Program-made: the position numbers and the translations under genes
NCBI GenBank assembly: GCA_003167305.1
Contig: PMTP01000032.1
Location: forward strand, 1 to 21,925
Length of the DNA stretch: 21,925 nucleotides
From: Acidobacteriaceae bacterium
Lineage (GTDB): Bacteria; Acidobacteriota; Terriglobia; Terriglobales; Acidobacteriaceae
Reading direction: 5' to 3'
Part shown: positions 14,332-21,925 of the stretch, one piece after another
How positions within the stretch are numbered: the first letter of the stretch is position 1
Layout: each line of letters starts with the position of its first letter
Notes under the pieces: generated by a model
Databases searched by the model: none
Seen by the model: only the letters and a program-made list of their open reading frames with translations
What the model was told of the DNA's origin: nothing

Positions 14332-15510
14332 CTAGAATCTCCGTAACTGTTCGATGTATCCGTCAAAATTTCGTCGCAATTCCAGCGCCGAATCGCCGCC
14401 GAACTTCTCCTGCGCCACGCGCGTAATGGTCAGCGCAACCATCGCCTCAGCCACCACGCCCGCCGCAGGTACCACGCAAATGTCGCTACGCTCGTAGCTG
14501 GCGCTGGTCTTCTCGCGCGTATCAAAGCGCACCGACTCCAGCGGCTTGCGCAGCGTCGAGATCGGCTTCAGGTAGCCGCGAACCACAATGTCTTCGCCGT
14601 TCGAGACGCCGCCCTCGATGCCGCCGGCGTTGTTCTGCGGACGGGTGAAGCGTGTCGGCTTGCCGGTCTCTTCTGCGGAGTAGTGAATCGGGTCGTGAAC
14701 CGCGGAGCCGAAGCTCTCGGCCGCCACCATGCCGCGGCCGATCTCGACCGCCTTGACTGCCTGAATGCTCATCACCGCCCCGGAGAGCATGCCGTCCAGC
14801 TTGTCATCCCAGTTGGCAGAGCTTCCCAGGCCGGCGGGCGCGCCATGCACAACCACCTCGAAGACGCCGCCCACCGTGTCGCCGGTGCGCGCAGCATCCT
14901 CGACCTCTTCCTTCATGCGAGCCTCGGTTGGCTCATCCACGCAGCCCAGCACAACCTCATCGCGGGCGGCCAGAGCAGCAATCTCCTCCCACGCTGCTGC
15001 GCGCTCCAACTCGACGCGCCCCACGCGGATCACGTGGCTCACCACTTCAATCCCCAGCGTCCGCAGCATCAGCTTGGCAAAGGCGCCGGCGGCCACGCGG
15101 GCCGTGGTTTCGCGCGCCGAGGCCCGCTCCAGCACGTAACGGGCATCGGGAAAGTTGTACTTGAGCGCGCCGGCCAGGTCCGCGTGGCCGGGCCTGGGCG
15201 AGGCAACCGCCTGATGCAGCGCGGGATCGCCGGCTTCAACAGGCAGCTTGGCCTCCCAGTTCTTCCAGTCGCGGTTGACGATCTCGATGGCAATCGGCGA
15301 GCCGATGGTCTTGCCGTGGCGCACGCCGCTCAGTACGTGGGCATTGTCGGTCTCAATCTTCATGCGCCCGCCGCGCCCGTAGCCCTGCTGCCGCCGCCAC
15401 AGCTCGCGGTTGACGAACTCCAGATCAACAGGCACGCCGGCAGGTAGCCCCGAGACCAGCGCGATCAGCGCCTCCCCATGCGACTCCCCGGCAGTTGAAA
15501 AACGTATCAT
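14332..15510 (-). CDS. aroC: Chorismate synthase
   Basis: AroC converts 5-enolpyruvylshikimate-3-phosphate to chorismate with reduced FMN, the last step of the shikimate pathway. The 392-residue protein has the expected landmarks: FSTAGESHGEALIALVSGLPAG at the start, RRQQGYGRGGRMKIETD (39-55), SPRPGHADLAGALKYNF, RASARETTARVA, and near the end GVSNGEDIVVRGYLKPI. AGAGG lies just before the ATG at 15510. It follows cmk with a 98-base gap that holds part of an EVE-domain gene remnant on the other strand. It is in the same run as def and fmt, with seven bases before def. Confidence 0.96.
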   Translation of the reverse strand: MIRFSTAGESHGEALIALVSGLPAGVPVDLEFVNRELWRRQQGYGRGGRMKIETDNAHVLSGVRHGKTIGSPIAIEIVNRDWKNWEAKLPVEAGDPALHQAVASPRPGHADLAGALKYNFPDARYVLERASARETTARVAAGAFAKLMLRTLGIEVVSHVIRVGRVELERAAAWEEIAALAARDEVVLGCVDEPTEARMKEEVEDAARTGDTVGGVFEVVVHGAPAGLGSSANWDDKLDGMLSGAVMSIQAVKAVEIGRGMVAAESFGSAVHDPIHYSAEETGKPTRFTRPQNNAGGIEGGVSNGEDIVVRGYLKPISTLRKPLESVRFDTREKTSASYERSDICVVPAAGVVAEAMVALTITRVAQEKFGGDSALELRRNFDGYIEQLRRF

Positions 15511-15564
15511 AGCCTCTTAATTGTAACGGACTCGCTATTTCTTTCTTGCCGGTTCTCGCTTTCC

Positions 15565-15692
15565 ATGAACCGCATGAGCTGCTTCCTCTTCAAGACCGAG
15601 CCCGATGTCTACTCCTTCGACGACTTCCTGAGTGACGGGAGACCGTTTGGGATGGCGTAACCAACCCCACCGCCGTGATGTATCTGCGCGAG
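15565..15692 (+). pseudogene. EVE-domain protein gene remnant, frameshifted and truncated
   Basis: The plus strand reads MNRMSCFLFKTEPDVYSFDD, then a stop at 15658. A one-base shift at about 15638 continues as ETVWDGVTNPTAVMYLRE to about 15692. Both pieces match the start of EVE-domain proteins (FKTEPxxYSFxDL and WDGVxNPxA). EVE is a PUA-like fold that recognises modified bases in nucleic acids. The rest of the gene (over 100 residues) is absent. The remnant is antisense to the last codons of cmk. A single-base deletion is the simplest explanation of the shift; a sequencing error cannot fix the truncation. Confidence 0.8.
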
Positions 15693-16394
15693 CTTGGCGG
15701 TCACAATGGCCTCGGCGGCGGCGACAACCTCATCCAGCGTCAGGTGAGTCGAATCCAGCAGAACGGCGTCCGGGGCCGGTTTGAGCGGCGAATCGGCGCG
15801 GTTGCGGTCGCGCTCATCGCGGGCGCGCAGGTCGCGGATCACCTCTTCGGGTTGGATGGCCGGGGCGGGGCCGAGTTGGGCAACCTGGTCGTAACGGCGC
15901 AGGCCGCGCACTTCGGGGGCGGCATCGAGGAAGATTTTGACCTCGGCGTGAGGAAAGACCACGGTGCCGATGTCGCGGCCCTCCATGACTACGCTACCCT
16001 CGGCGCCCATCTGCTGCTGTAGGCGGACGAGCCAGGCGCGAATGGCGGGCCATACGCTGACCTGGGAGGCGGCGTCAGTGACCGTTTGATTGCGGATCAG
16101 GCCGGTCACGTCCTCGCCGTCGAGCAGAACGCGATTCTCTTCCTCACCGGGTTCCAGGCAGATCACTGTTTCGGCGGCTAGGGCTTCCAGGCGCTGACTA
16201 TCCTGTAACGGAATATCCGCGCGGAGGGCCTTGAGGGCAAAGGCGCGGTACATGGCCCCGGTTTCCAGGTTCAACAGTCCGAAACGCTGGGCCAAATGGC
16301 GGGCGATGGTGCTCTTTCCCGCTCCGGCAGGGCCGTCGATGGCGACGATGACCTTGCGGGCCGGAGGGAGAGAGCTGAAAGAGGAGGCACTCAT
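15609..16394 (-). CDS. cmk: Cytidylate kinase with an acquired C-terminal tail
   Basis: Cmk phosphorylates CMP and dCMP from ATP in pyrimidine nucleotide supply. The 261-residue protein has the P-loop GPAGAGKST (21-29), the substrate segment LETGAMYRAFALKAL, EGRDIGTVVFPHAEVKIFLDA, and the lid/Arg region RARDERDRNRADSPLKPAPDAVLLDST. The usual family end is near AEAIVTAKLAQ. The last 24 residues (IHHGGGVGYAIPNG and onward to the stop) are encoded by DNA whose other strand is an EVE gene remnant, so this tail is probably a recent acquisition after a deletion. The ATG overlaps the stop of the upstream gene (ATGA). An N-terminal leader of about 12 residues precedes the core. Confidence 0.94.
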   Translation of the reverse strand: MSASSFSSLPPARKVIVAIDGPAGAGKSTIARHLAQRFGLLNLETGAMYRAFALKALRADIPLQDSQRLEALAAETVICLEPGEEENRVLLDGEDVTGLIRNQTVTDAASQVSVWPAIRAWLVRLQQQMGAEGSVVMEGRDIGTVVFPHAEVKIFLDAAPEVRGLRRYDQVAQLGPAPAIQPEEVIRDLRARDERDRNRADSPLKPAPDAVLLDSTHLTLDEVVAAAEAIVTAKLAQIHHGGGVGYAIPNGLPSLRKSSKE

Positions 16395-17965
16395 CCGCGC
16401 TTCTTCGTCCCCTGCTTGGGCCGGGCAGTAAAGCCAAACCGCTTGCTGTTTCCCGCTTTGGCGCCGGCGGCAAGTGCGGGCTTGCGGCTGCTGCCCCGCG
16501 AGGCGCTGGCGCCACGAACCGGGCTGCTGGCGCCGCGGGAGGTTGTGGCGGACTTTCCGGCGGGCTTGGAGCCGTTGGAGTTGACCTTGCGTTGTCCCCA
16601 GGCGGGCGCGGGAGAGTTGGCGGAGCGTGTTCCGGAGGCGCCATTGGCCGGCCGAGCCGCCGGGCGGCCATTTCCGTTGGAGGGTTTGCCATTGTTCGAA
16701 GCTGTGCCGGCATGGGCGTCGTTGCGCTTGCCGTTGGCGCCGGCGGCTGCCTTGGTACTCCAGCGAGCAGTAGAGGCCGACCGCGCGCCACTGGCTGGCC
16801 GCACACCGGCGGGCCGGGAGTCGGAGGCAACGCGGCGCGCCGGACGGCTGCCGGAGGACGATTGCGCCGGCTTGCGATCGCGGGAGTGAGTGGCCGGGCG
16901 GCTGAAGTGGGGCCGGGAAGCAGCGGATTTCCCACTGGCGGCCGGTTTGCGGGTGGCCGCGGCGCGGGGAGTGTGAGCCTCGACGGGCTTATGCGGGGCT
17001 GCAGCATCCGGCAAACTCTGCTTGGCTGCCGCAGGCTCCGGCAACTCCTCTTCATGGTCGTTGAAGCGCAGGAAATACGTGGAGGCCGGCATCGACGAAC
17101 TGGCGTAAATGGTGGGTGCGACCGCGAACTCCGGCAATGTGCCGGCAACATAGAACAGCGGCGCATGCCCCAGCGAGATGGTGTGGACCTGGCGGGTGGC
17201 GACCAGGCCGCGCAGCACTTCACGCACCTTGCTGCGGGCGGTGAGCGGCGCCAGGTAGAGCTCGACCTCTTCCATACCGGCGGCGATCACTGCTTGCAGG
17301 TAAATCGAGGCAAGCACCGAGATGGCGGTCACCTGAGAAGTGGAGGCGCCTTCTGCAATGGCTTTCTGGAAGCGCAGGCGGAGCAGTTGCCACTGAGTAG
17401 CCTGGCCGGGAGCGGAGACAACCGGAATGATGCGAAGCTGTTGCCAGAGCTCGGTGATGGCGCGCAGAACGGCGGCTTCTGTGACTTCCCTGCCCAGAGC
17501 GTGAGTGAGCTTGGCAAGGGTGGTGTCGCCAGCCTCCAGCAGCTTGTAAGCCTCGATGGCCAGTTGCGAAACCTGGCGCGAACCAGTCAGTTGCGGGGTG
17601 CGGCGCCAGTCGCGGTCGCCGCGCAGGGCATAGACGTAGGGCAGAACCCAGCTTGCCACCACGAAATCAGGGGCCTCGCCGGGCAGACCCAGCAGGTTCA
17701 GGCGCACTGCCACGCCGTCTGTCTCCAGGCGCACCAGCAACTCTTCGGCTAAGGCAACGATTTCGCGATCAGGGGTGGCGTCGCGCTTGCCGGCGACAGC
17801 CTCAACAAACGACGGCGCGATGGAGGAGGAATACTGCCTTCTGGGCAGGAAGAGACACAATCCAGTCTCCTCAATCCACGTCCGGGCGTCCTCAAGTGTG
17901 AGTGCCCCATGTCCGTCCAGGCGCATCCTTTCGGCGCGCGATGCTTCCAATTGTTCCGATGTCAA
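16391..17965 (-). CDS. Conserved-type protein of unknown function with long basic low-complexity tail
   Basis: I do not recognise a precise family. TTG at 17965 is the likely start because GTGAGG lies seven bases upstream; Met14 is an alternative. Residues 1-300 look globular and helical: LTLEDARTWIEETGLCLFLPRR, APSFVEAVAGK, a hydrophobic segment VVASWVLPYVYALRGDRDW, ALGREVTEAAVLRAITELW and SKVREVLRGLVATRQVHTI. These helix patterns are reminiscent of winged-helix DNA-binding proteins, including AlkZ-like ones, but that is a weak guess. Residues 305-524 are a disordered tail of Ala, Ser, Pro, Lys, Arg, Asn and Gly with many KPAA and RPA-like units, strongly basic, suited to binding nucleic acid or ribosomes. 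It lies between mutL and cmk, overlapping the cmk start by four bases. Confidence 0.75.
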   Translation of the reverse strand: MTSEQLEASRAERMRLDGHGALTLEDARTWIEETGLCLFLPRRQYSSSIAPSFVEAVAGKRDATPDREIVALAEELLVRLETDGVAVRLNLLGLPGEAPDFVVASWVLPYVYALRGDRDWRRTPQLTGSRQVSQLAIEAYKLLEAGDTTLAKLTHALGREVTEAAVLRAITELWQQLRIIPVVSAPGQATQWQLLRLRFQKAIAEGASTSQVTAISVLASIYLQAVIAAGMEEVELYLAPLTARSKVREVLRGLVATRQVHTISLGHAPLFYVAGTLPEFAVAPTIYASSSMPASTYFLRFNDHEEELPEPAAAKQSLPDAAAPHKPVEAHTPRAAATRKPAASGKSAASRPHFSRPATHSRDRKPAQSSSGSRPARRVASDSRPAGVRPASGARSASTARWSTKAAAGANGKRNDAHAGTASNNGKPSNGNGRPAARPANGASGTRSANSPAPAWGQRKVNSNGSKPAGKSATTSRGASSPVRGASASRGSSRKPALAAGAKAGNSKRFGFTARPKQGTKKRG

Positions 17966-18045
17966 AGAAAAACCTCACTTCCAGGCTGGCGTTGGCGCCG
18001 GGTAACCCCGTCCCCTAAGAGGAGGGCTGCCACCTTCCATGCACT

Positions 18046-20121
18046 TCAAATACGATGGAAGGCCCGCTGGATCTCTTTCCAAGAATACAGCAAAGCTATT
18101 GGACGTCCATGGGGGCAATTGGTTGGATGGCTCGTTTTAGCCAGTTCCGATAGTAACCATTCCATGCGAACCGAGTCAAGAGGCGTGTTCACCTTGATCG
18201 CTGAATGACAGGCGATGGAAGCGGCTATCCGCGTCCTTAGAGCTGTAAGATCATGATTTTGCATAGGTTCGTCTGAATCAGCGCTGGATTGCTCGATGAC
18301 TTCGGCCAACATCCGCTCCAGAGCCGCTCCTTCCAGGCCAATCGGGGCGGCCTTGACTGCAAGTGTTTGAGGACCAAAGGGTTCTACATCGAATCCATTC
18401 CGTTCCAGCTCCTCGGCGATGCTAGTGAAGATTACCATTTGTGATGTCTTTAGTTCCACCAGCACGGGCATTAGTAACCTTTGGCGCTGCACCTTTTCGA
18501 CGGTGCGATCCCGTAAAATTTTTTCAAAAAGAATTCGTTCGTGTGCCACATGCTGGTCGATAATCCACAATCCGTCCTCGCCGGTGGCCAGAATGAACGA
18601 GTCGCGCAACTGTCCCAGCGGGCGCAGCGAGCCGAGGTGGTTCAAATTGGCGGCGGCCTGCTCGGCCTCGACCAGAGACGTCTCCGTCGCCGGATTCGTT
18701 CGGGCTGCATCGCCGGGGCCTGGGGAGCAATCGCCGGCGGGCGGCAGGCTGGCCGGCTGGAAAAGCGCCGCCGCGGCCTTGCCCCACGCTTGCCGGTCAT
18801 TTCCGTCCCAGCCCTCGCTCTGGGCGGCAAAGGGCAGTTTGCCGGGAACGGGCGCGGGTAGCCGCGGCGTCAGCTCAAAGGCTGCGGCGTCTGCCCCGGC
18901 GGACTGGAATGCGGCCGGATCGGAGTCGGGCTCGGGCAATCGTGAATCGCTCTCCGGCGCGCCGGGCAAGGGCGAGGCGGACGGGGGCATCAGCGAGGAA
19001 CTGGCGGCGGGTGCGGAGTCCAGCGCGGCCAGAAAGCCGGCGGCGGGCCGGGCTTTGATCAGCGCGGTGCGCACGCTGTCGCGGACAAAGTCGTGCATCA
19101 GGTTCTGCTGGCGAAAGCGGACTTCGGTCTTGGCCGGGTGGACATTTACGTCCACCTCTTCGGGCGGCAGCTCCAAAAAGAGCAGAACCACCGGAAAGCT
19201 GGTGGGCGGAATCACATTGCGATAGGCCTCGGAGATGGCGTGCAGCAGCAGCCGGTCGCGAATCAGGCGCTTGTTGACAAAGATGTAGATGGAGTTGCGG
19301 TTGAGCTTTTGCAACTCCGGCTTGGAGTAGAACCCGGTCAGCCGCAGGACGCCGGGCGCGCGCGCTTCCACAGCGGCATCGCGCTTCCACGGCGGCGGCT
19401 CCGGCAGACCGGCGCGTTCCAGCGGAAGTTCCGCGGCCACCGGCAGCAGCAAGGCAAGCGTCTCCGGCCCGAAGATTTGATAAATCCGCTCGGCGGTTCG
19501 CGCCACCGGCGGCGCGGAGACGATGGTGTGCGTGGCTGAGAGCAGCTCGAAGTGCTTCTCCGGGTGGGCCAGGGCGTAGTGGGTGACGAGCGCCGTCACG
19601 TGGGCCAATTCTGTGGATTCGGCGCGAAGAAATTTGCGGCGGGCCGGGGTGTTGAAGAAGAGATCGGCGACGGCGAGTGTGGTCCCGCGAGGCAGTGCCG
19701 CGTCGTCGACGTGGAGGATCTTTCCTCCTGCTATCTCTAACCGAGTTCCGGTAGATTCGCCGTTCGCGAAGGACCCTGTGGAAGTCTCCAGCGTGACGCG
19801 AGCCACCGAAGCGATGGAGGGCAGCGCCTCGCCGCGAAAACCTAATGTATCGATAGACAGCAGGTCGTCGGCGGTTCTCAGCTTGGAGGTGGCGTGGCGC
19901 TCGAAGGCCAGCAGCGCGTCGTCGCGGTTCATGCCCTGGCCGTCGTCGGTGATGCGGATGAGCCTGCGCCCGCCCGCCTCGACCTCGATGCGGATGCGAT
20001 TGGCGCCGGCGTCCAGCGCGTTCTCCAGCAGCTCTTTGACGACTGAGGCAGGCCGGTCCACCACTTCGCCGGCGGCGATCTGGTTGGCAACCTGGTCGGG
20101 AAGTACGCGGATGCGGCCCAT
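18046..20121 (-). CDS. mutL: DNA mismatch repair protein MutL (endonuclease type)
   Basis: MutL links MutS mismatch recognition to strand removal. The 691-residue protein has the N-terminal GHKL ATPase: IAAGEVVDRPASVVKELLENALDAGA (15-40), DDGQGM (59-64), GFRGEAL (94-100), FFNTPARRKFL and later VDVNVHPAKTEVRF. A Pro/Ala/Ser-rich linker spans about 360-480. The C-terminal dimerisation domain has DQHVAHERILFE from Asp522, a form of the DQHAx2Ex4E metal motif with Val for Ala, plus ACHSAIK and CPHGRP (Cys669). These mark the nicking-competent MutL found in bacteria without MutH. The ATG has no clear ribosome site. It heads the seven-gene minus-strand run and is divergent from the deacetylase gene; mutS is not in the window. 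Confidence 0.96.
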   Translation of the reverse strand: MGRIRVLPDQVANQIAAGEVVDRPASVVKELLENALDAGANRIRIEVEAGGRRLIRITDDGQGMNRDDALLAFERHATSKLRTADDLLSIDTLGFRGEALPSIASVARVTLETSTGSFANGESTGTRLEIAGGKILHVDDAALPRGTTLAVADLFFNTPARRKFLRAESTELAHVTALVTHYALAHPEKHFELLSATHTIVSAPPVARTAERIYQIFGPETLALLLPVAAELPLERAGLPEPPPWKRDAAVEARAPGVLRLTGFYSKPELQKLNRNSIYIFVNKRLIRDRLLLHAISEAYRNVIPPTSFPVVLLFLELPPEEVDVNVHPAKTEVRFRQQNLMHDFVRDSVRTALIKARPAAGFLAALDSAPAASSSLMPPSASPLPGAPESDSRLPEPDSDPAAFQSAGADAAAFELTPRLPAPVPGKLPFAAQSEGWDGNDRQAWGKAAAALFQPASLPPAGDCSPGPGDAARTNPATETSLVEAEQAAANLNHLGSLRPLGQLRDSFILATGEDGLWIIDQHVAHERILFEKILRDRTVEKVQRQRLLMPVLVELKTSQMVIFTSIAEELERNGFDVEPFGPQTLAVKAAPIGLEGAALERMLAEVIEQSSADSDEPMQNHDLTALRTRIAASIACHSAIKVNTPLDSVRMEWLLSELAKTSHPTNCPHGRPIALLYSWKEIQRAFHRI

Positions 20122-20164
20122 CTTGTCTTAGGGTAACGCAGGCAAGCGCGCATCCCGTCTCTTC

Positions 20165-20170
20165 TATAAT
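20165..20170 (+). promoter_or_regulatory. Possible -10 element for the deacetylase gene
   Basis: A perfect TATAAT ends eight bases before the ATG at 20179. Transcription would begin at about 20177-20179, leaving virtually no leader. No convincing -35 box is seen at the expected distance, and no Shine-Dalgarno sequence precedes the ATG. Confidence 0.45.
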
Positions 20171-20178
20171 CTGGTGCT

Positions 20179-21216
20179 ATGGCAGGCGGCCTCACTTTCG
20201 GTGGAAAACGCGAGCTGCTGGCGCGCGGATTGCTCTGGAGCGGCGCTTCTTTCCTGCTTTCGCGGCTTCCGGCGCGCGATTCGCTGCTGGTTTTGAACTA
20301 TCATCGCATTGGCAATGCCGAGGACGATCTCTTTGATCCCGGAGTTTTTTCGGCGACTGCGGAGCAGTTCGACAATCAAATCGCCTACCTGAAGCGCCGC
20401 CTTTCGCTGGTAACTCTCGATGAGGCGTTGGCCTTTCTCGACGGCACGATCAAGGAGACGACCCGCCGCTGCCGTGTGCTGATCACCTTCGACGACGGCT
20501 ATCTGGATAATTACGAGATCGCCTATCCGATCCTCCGCTCGCACGGCGCGCAAGGGGTGTTCTTTCTAGCCACCAGCATGGTAGGCTCCTGCGAGCTTCC
20601 GTGGTGGGATCGCATCGCCTATCTGGTCAAGACCGCGCGAAGGCGCCAATTCTCGCTCCGATATCCGGCCGAGTTATCCATTGATATCGACAAGAACGGC
20701 TTGACAAAGAGCTTGACTGCGATCCTGAAGTTATATAAGCGTCCCGATAACTCCAACTCCGAGCAATTCATTCGGGAGTTAGCGGAGGCGGGCGAGGGAG
20801 AAGAACCGCCAGGAACGCTGCGGCGTTTTTTGAATTGGGATGAGGCCCGCGAAATGACCGGCGGCGGGATGGCGATCGGCTCCCATACGCATTCGCATAC
20901 GGTGCTCAGTCAACTGGATCCCGAGCGGCAATACGAAGAGCTGTCCAAATCCAGAGCAATTATCAAGAAGCATCTTGGCGCCGACGCCGATACCATCGCG
21001 TATCCGGTCGGCCGCAAGTCGAGCTTTACCAGCCGGACACAGATATTAGCGCGAGACGCAGGCTACCGCGCCGCGTTTTCATCCTATGGCGGCACAAATG
21101 TGCGTGGGAAGACATCCCCTTACAATGTGAAGCGAATCAAAATGGTGGGCCAAAGCTGGAGCCGCTTCCGGGTTCGAACCGCTGTCTTCCGGTCCACAAG
21201 CAGCTATTGTCCTTGA
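20179..21216 (+). CDS. Polysaccharide deacetylase (NodB-fold, carbohydrate esterase family 4-like)
   Basis: The 345-residue protein belongs to the polysaccharide deacetylases, which remove N- or O-acetyl groups from glycans. Early residues LLVLNYHRIG (36-45) match the usual lead-in. TFDDGY (103-108) is NodB motif 1 with the catalytic base and metal Asp. SHTHSH (235-240) is motif 2 with the metal-binding histidines. AYPVGRKSSF (274-283) stands at motif 3, and later strands follow. A Trp pair (PWWDRIAYLV, 141-150) marks the subgroup found in exopolysaccharide clusters. There is no obvious signal peptide, so it may be cytoplasmic or use the hydrophobic stretch at 17-30. The end (RFRVRTAVFRSTSSYCP) is abrupt. 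It is followed after 210 bases by a likely glycan-related partial gene. Confidence 0.9.
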   Translation: MAGGLTFGGKRELLARGLLWSGASFLLSRLPARDSLLVLNYHRIGNAEDDLFDPGVFSATAEQFDNQIAYLKRRLSLVTLDEALAFLDGTIKETTRRCRVLITFDDGYLDNYEIAYPILRSHGAQGVFFLATSMVGSCELPWWDRIAYLVKTARRRQFSLRYPAELSIDIDKNGLTKSLTAILKLYKRPDNSNSEQFIRELAEAGEGEEPPGTLRRFLNWDEAREMTGGGMAIGSHTHSHTVLSQLDPERQYEELSKSRAIIKKHLGADADTIAYPVGRKSSFTSRTQILARDAGYRAAFSSYGGTNVRGKTSPYNVKRIKMVGQSWSRFRVRTAVFRSTSSYCP

Positions 21217-21426
21217 ACTCTTTGCTTCAGTGGGTCTGGCGCTTGTCCTGATCAGGTGCTGACGCGGTTGGCGCTAGAACGACGGACGTCCATTAGTCCA
21301 TGGGATCCACTGTATGCGGATGCCGGCTCCAGGACGGCGGGACCACAAGGATCACGCCAAAGTGCGGGAGCCTGTGGCGCACTCCAAGACGGCTAATCGC
21401 GAAATGAAGGGAGTGAAATTCGAGGG
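21217..21426. other. Intergenic spacer after the deacetylase gene
   Basis: No complete gene or terminator is evident. In a +1 frame relative to the deacetylase, the stretch up to the TGA at 21260-21262 would encode a hydrophobic end (AAIVLELFASVGLALVLIRC), so the deacetylase may once have continued in that frame. The base composition looks lower in GC than the operon to the left, by eye only. Confidence 0.3.
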
Positions 21427-21925
21427 ATGAGAAGACAAAGTGTCATTTGCATTCTTGGCTCCGACGCCGATCTTTTTCATGTTGCGATGGTAGTGACTGG
21501 ACTGTGTAAACTGGAGGCTCAGGATCGCATCAGTCTCACCATGCGGCATTCGTCGGCTATTGGGCAACATGCAATCGTTCTTGAATGGGATGGAACGACG
21601 GCCGCGATTGATCTTTCTGACCATAGCGACCGGATGACCCCGGAGCTCTCCTATTGCGATCTTTATTTCAAGCGATGTGTCAGGCCGGAAGACCTGAAGC
21701 TGGGTGATCGCATCCGGCCGTTTGGCTTGAACTACGCCTGCCGTTCAACAAGAGCGACTCTACGGCTCCTAAGCCTCTTCGGTCCGATGGATGCGATACG
21801 CCGTCGTGGCGCATGGAAGAAGTTCTTCTTCGTTCCTTTCGTAACCGAGTTTGAACGCGAACCAACCCGAGCGGCATCGCCCACGATTCTCTTTCAGGCC
21901 CGGCTTTGGAGTCCGATGGAGTGCC
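21427..21925 (+). CDS. Unrecognised protein, possibly a glycosyltransferase, cut by the window end
   Basis: The frame is open from ATG 21427 to the last base, 166 codons without a stop; an in-frame TAA at 21394 limits the start. GAGGG abuts the ATG and AAGGGAG lies about 13 bases upstream. The N-terminus (SVICILGSDADLFHVAMVVTGL) suggests an alpha/beta nucleotide-sugar or Rossmann-type start. YFKRCVRPEDLKLGDRIRPFGLNY and, near the edge, SPTILFQARLW resemble segments of glycan-processing proteins and glycosyltransferases of surface-polysaccharide clusters, but I cannot name the family. It has no signal peptide. Following a polysaccharide deacetylase on the same strand, it probably belongs to the same locus. 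GC content and codon use look less GC-rich than the housekeeping genes. Confidence 0.6.
   Translation, partial: MRRQSVICILGSDADLFHVAMVVTGLCKLEAQDRISLTMRHSSAIGQHAIVLEWDGTTAAIDLSDHSDRMTPELSYCDLYFKRCVRPEDLKLGDRIRPFGLNYACRSTRATLRLLSLFGPMDAIRRRGAWKKFFFVPFVTEFEREPTRAASPTILFQARLWSPMEC

Noticed and set aside
17897..17935. GAGTGCCCCATGTCC resembling the left border of the palindromic family
   Set aside because: No matching right arm follows, and the DNA encodes an ordinary part of the hypothetical protein (LDGHGALTLEDA).
21352..21877. Minus-strand frames at the right end
   Set aside because: They lack motifs, while the plus strand stays open from 21427 to the edge with coding-like composition.

Overview
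The window looks like chromosomal DNA of a GC-rich bacterium, most probably an acidobacterium of the Terriglobia type. This is an inference from two secreted proteins of the VWFA-related acidobacterial kind, the style of the housekeeping genes, and dispersed palindromic repeats. No rRNA, tRNA, CRISPR array, transposase or prophage gene was seen. No gene-free stretch exceeds about 300 bases.

Layout. 1-473 (-) is the N-terminal part of a secreted thioredoxin-like protein, cut by the window edge. 617-1063 (+) is an unrecognised small protein. 1210-1557 (+) is a TatA-type translocase subunit with a C-terminal zinc ribbon. A strong bidirectional terminator at 1617-1644 separates it from a secreted VWA protein (1686-3002, -). 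That gene is divergent from a second VWA protein (3253-4299, +) across a spacer full of degenerate CAGTGGTCA-type repeats. Next come ybeY (4470-5117) and a CorC/HlyC-type CBS protein (5114-6427), overlapping by four bases, then an opposing GNAT acetyltransferase (6518-7069, -) and era (7135-8241). This resembles the common ybeY-corC-era cluster with an acetyltransferase inserted. On the minus strand, accA (9284-10123) is followed by a CPBP-type membrane protein (8253-9278). A three-PASTA membrane-anchored protein (10351-11118, +) is divergent from accA.

11223-20121 is a seven-gene minus-strand run in the order mutL, an unknown protein with a long basic tail, cmk, aroC, def, fmt, rsmB. Several junctions overlap or nearly touch, so co-transcription is likely. 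Its products serve mismatch repair, nucleotide metabolism, the shikimate pathway, N-formylmethionine addition and removal, and 16S rRNA methylation. Divergent from mutL is a polysaccharide deacetylase (20179-21216, +), then a partial gene running off the end (21427 onward). The last two look like the edge of a surface-polysaccharide locus.

The most unusual content is a family of palindromic elements of about 60 bp. They have conserved flanks (GGGTGCCCC at the left, TGGGA at the right) around a stem whose sequence varies while pairing is kept. Copies lie at 4981-5040, 5045-5104, 6444-6509, 7475-7534 and 12034-12098. Four of the five are inside open coding frames (ybeY twice, era, rsmB) and are translated in frame. 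A second, different hairpin-bearing insert lies in rsmB at about 12237-12362. This recalls the protein-coding palindromic elements of Rickettsia, but here in a probable acidobacterium and in essential GTPase and RNA-modification genes. A second point of interest is a frameshifted EVE-domain gene remnant (15565-15692, +) whose antisense strand encodes the C-terminus of Cmk.
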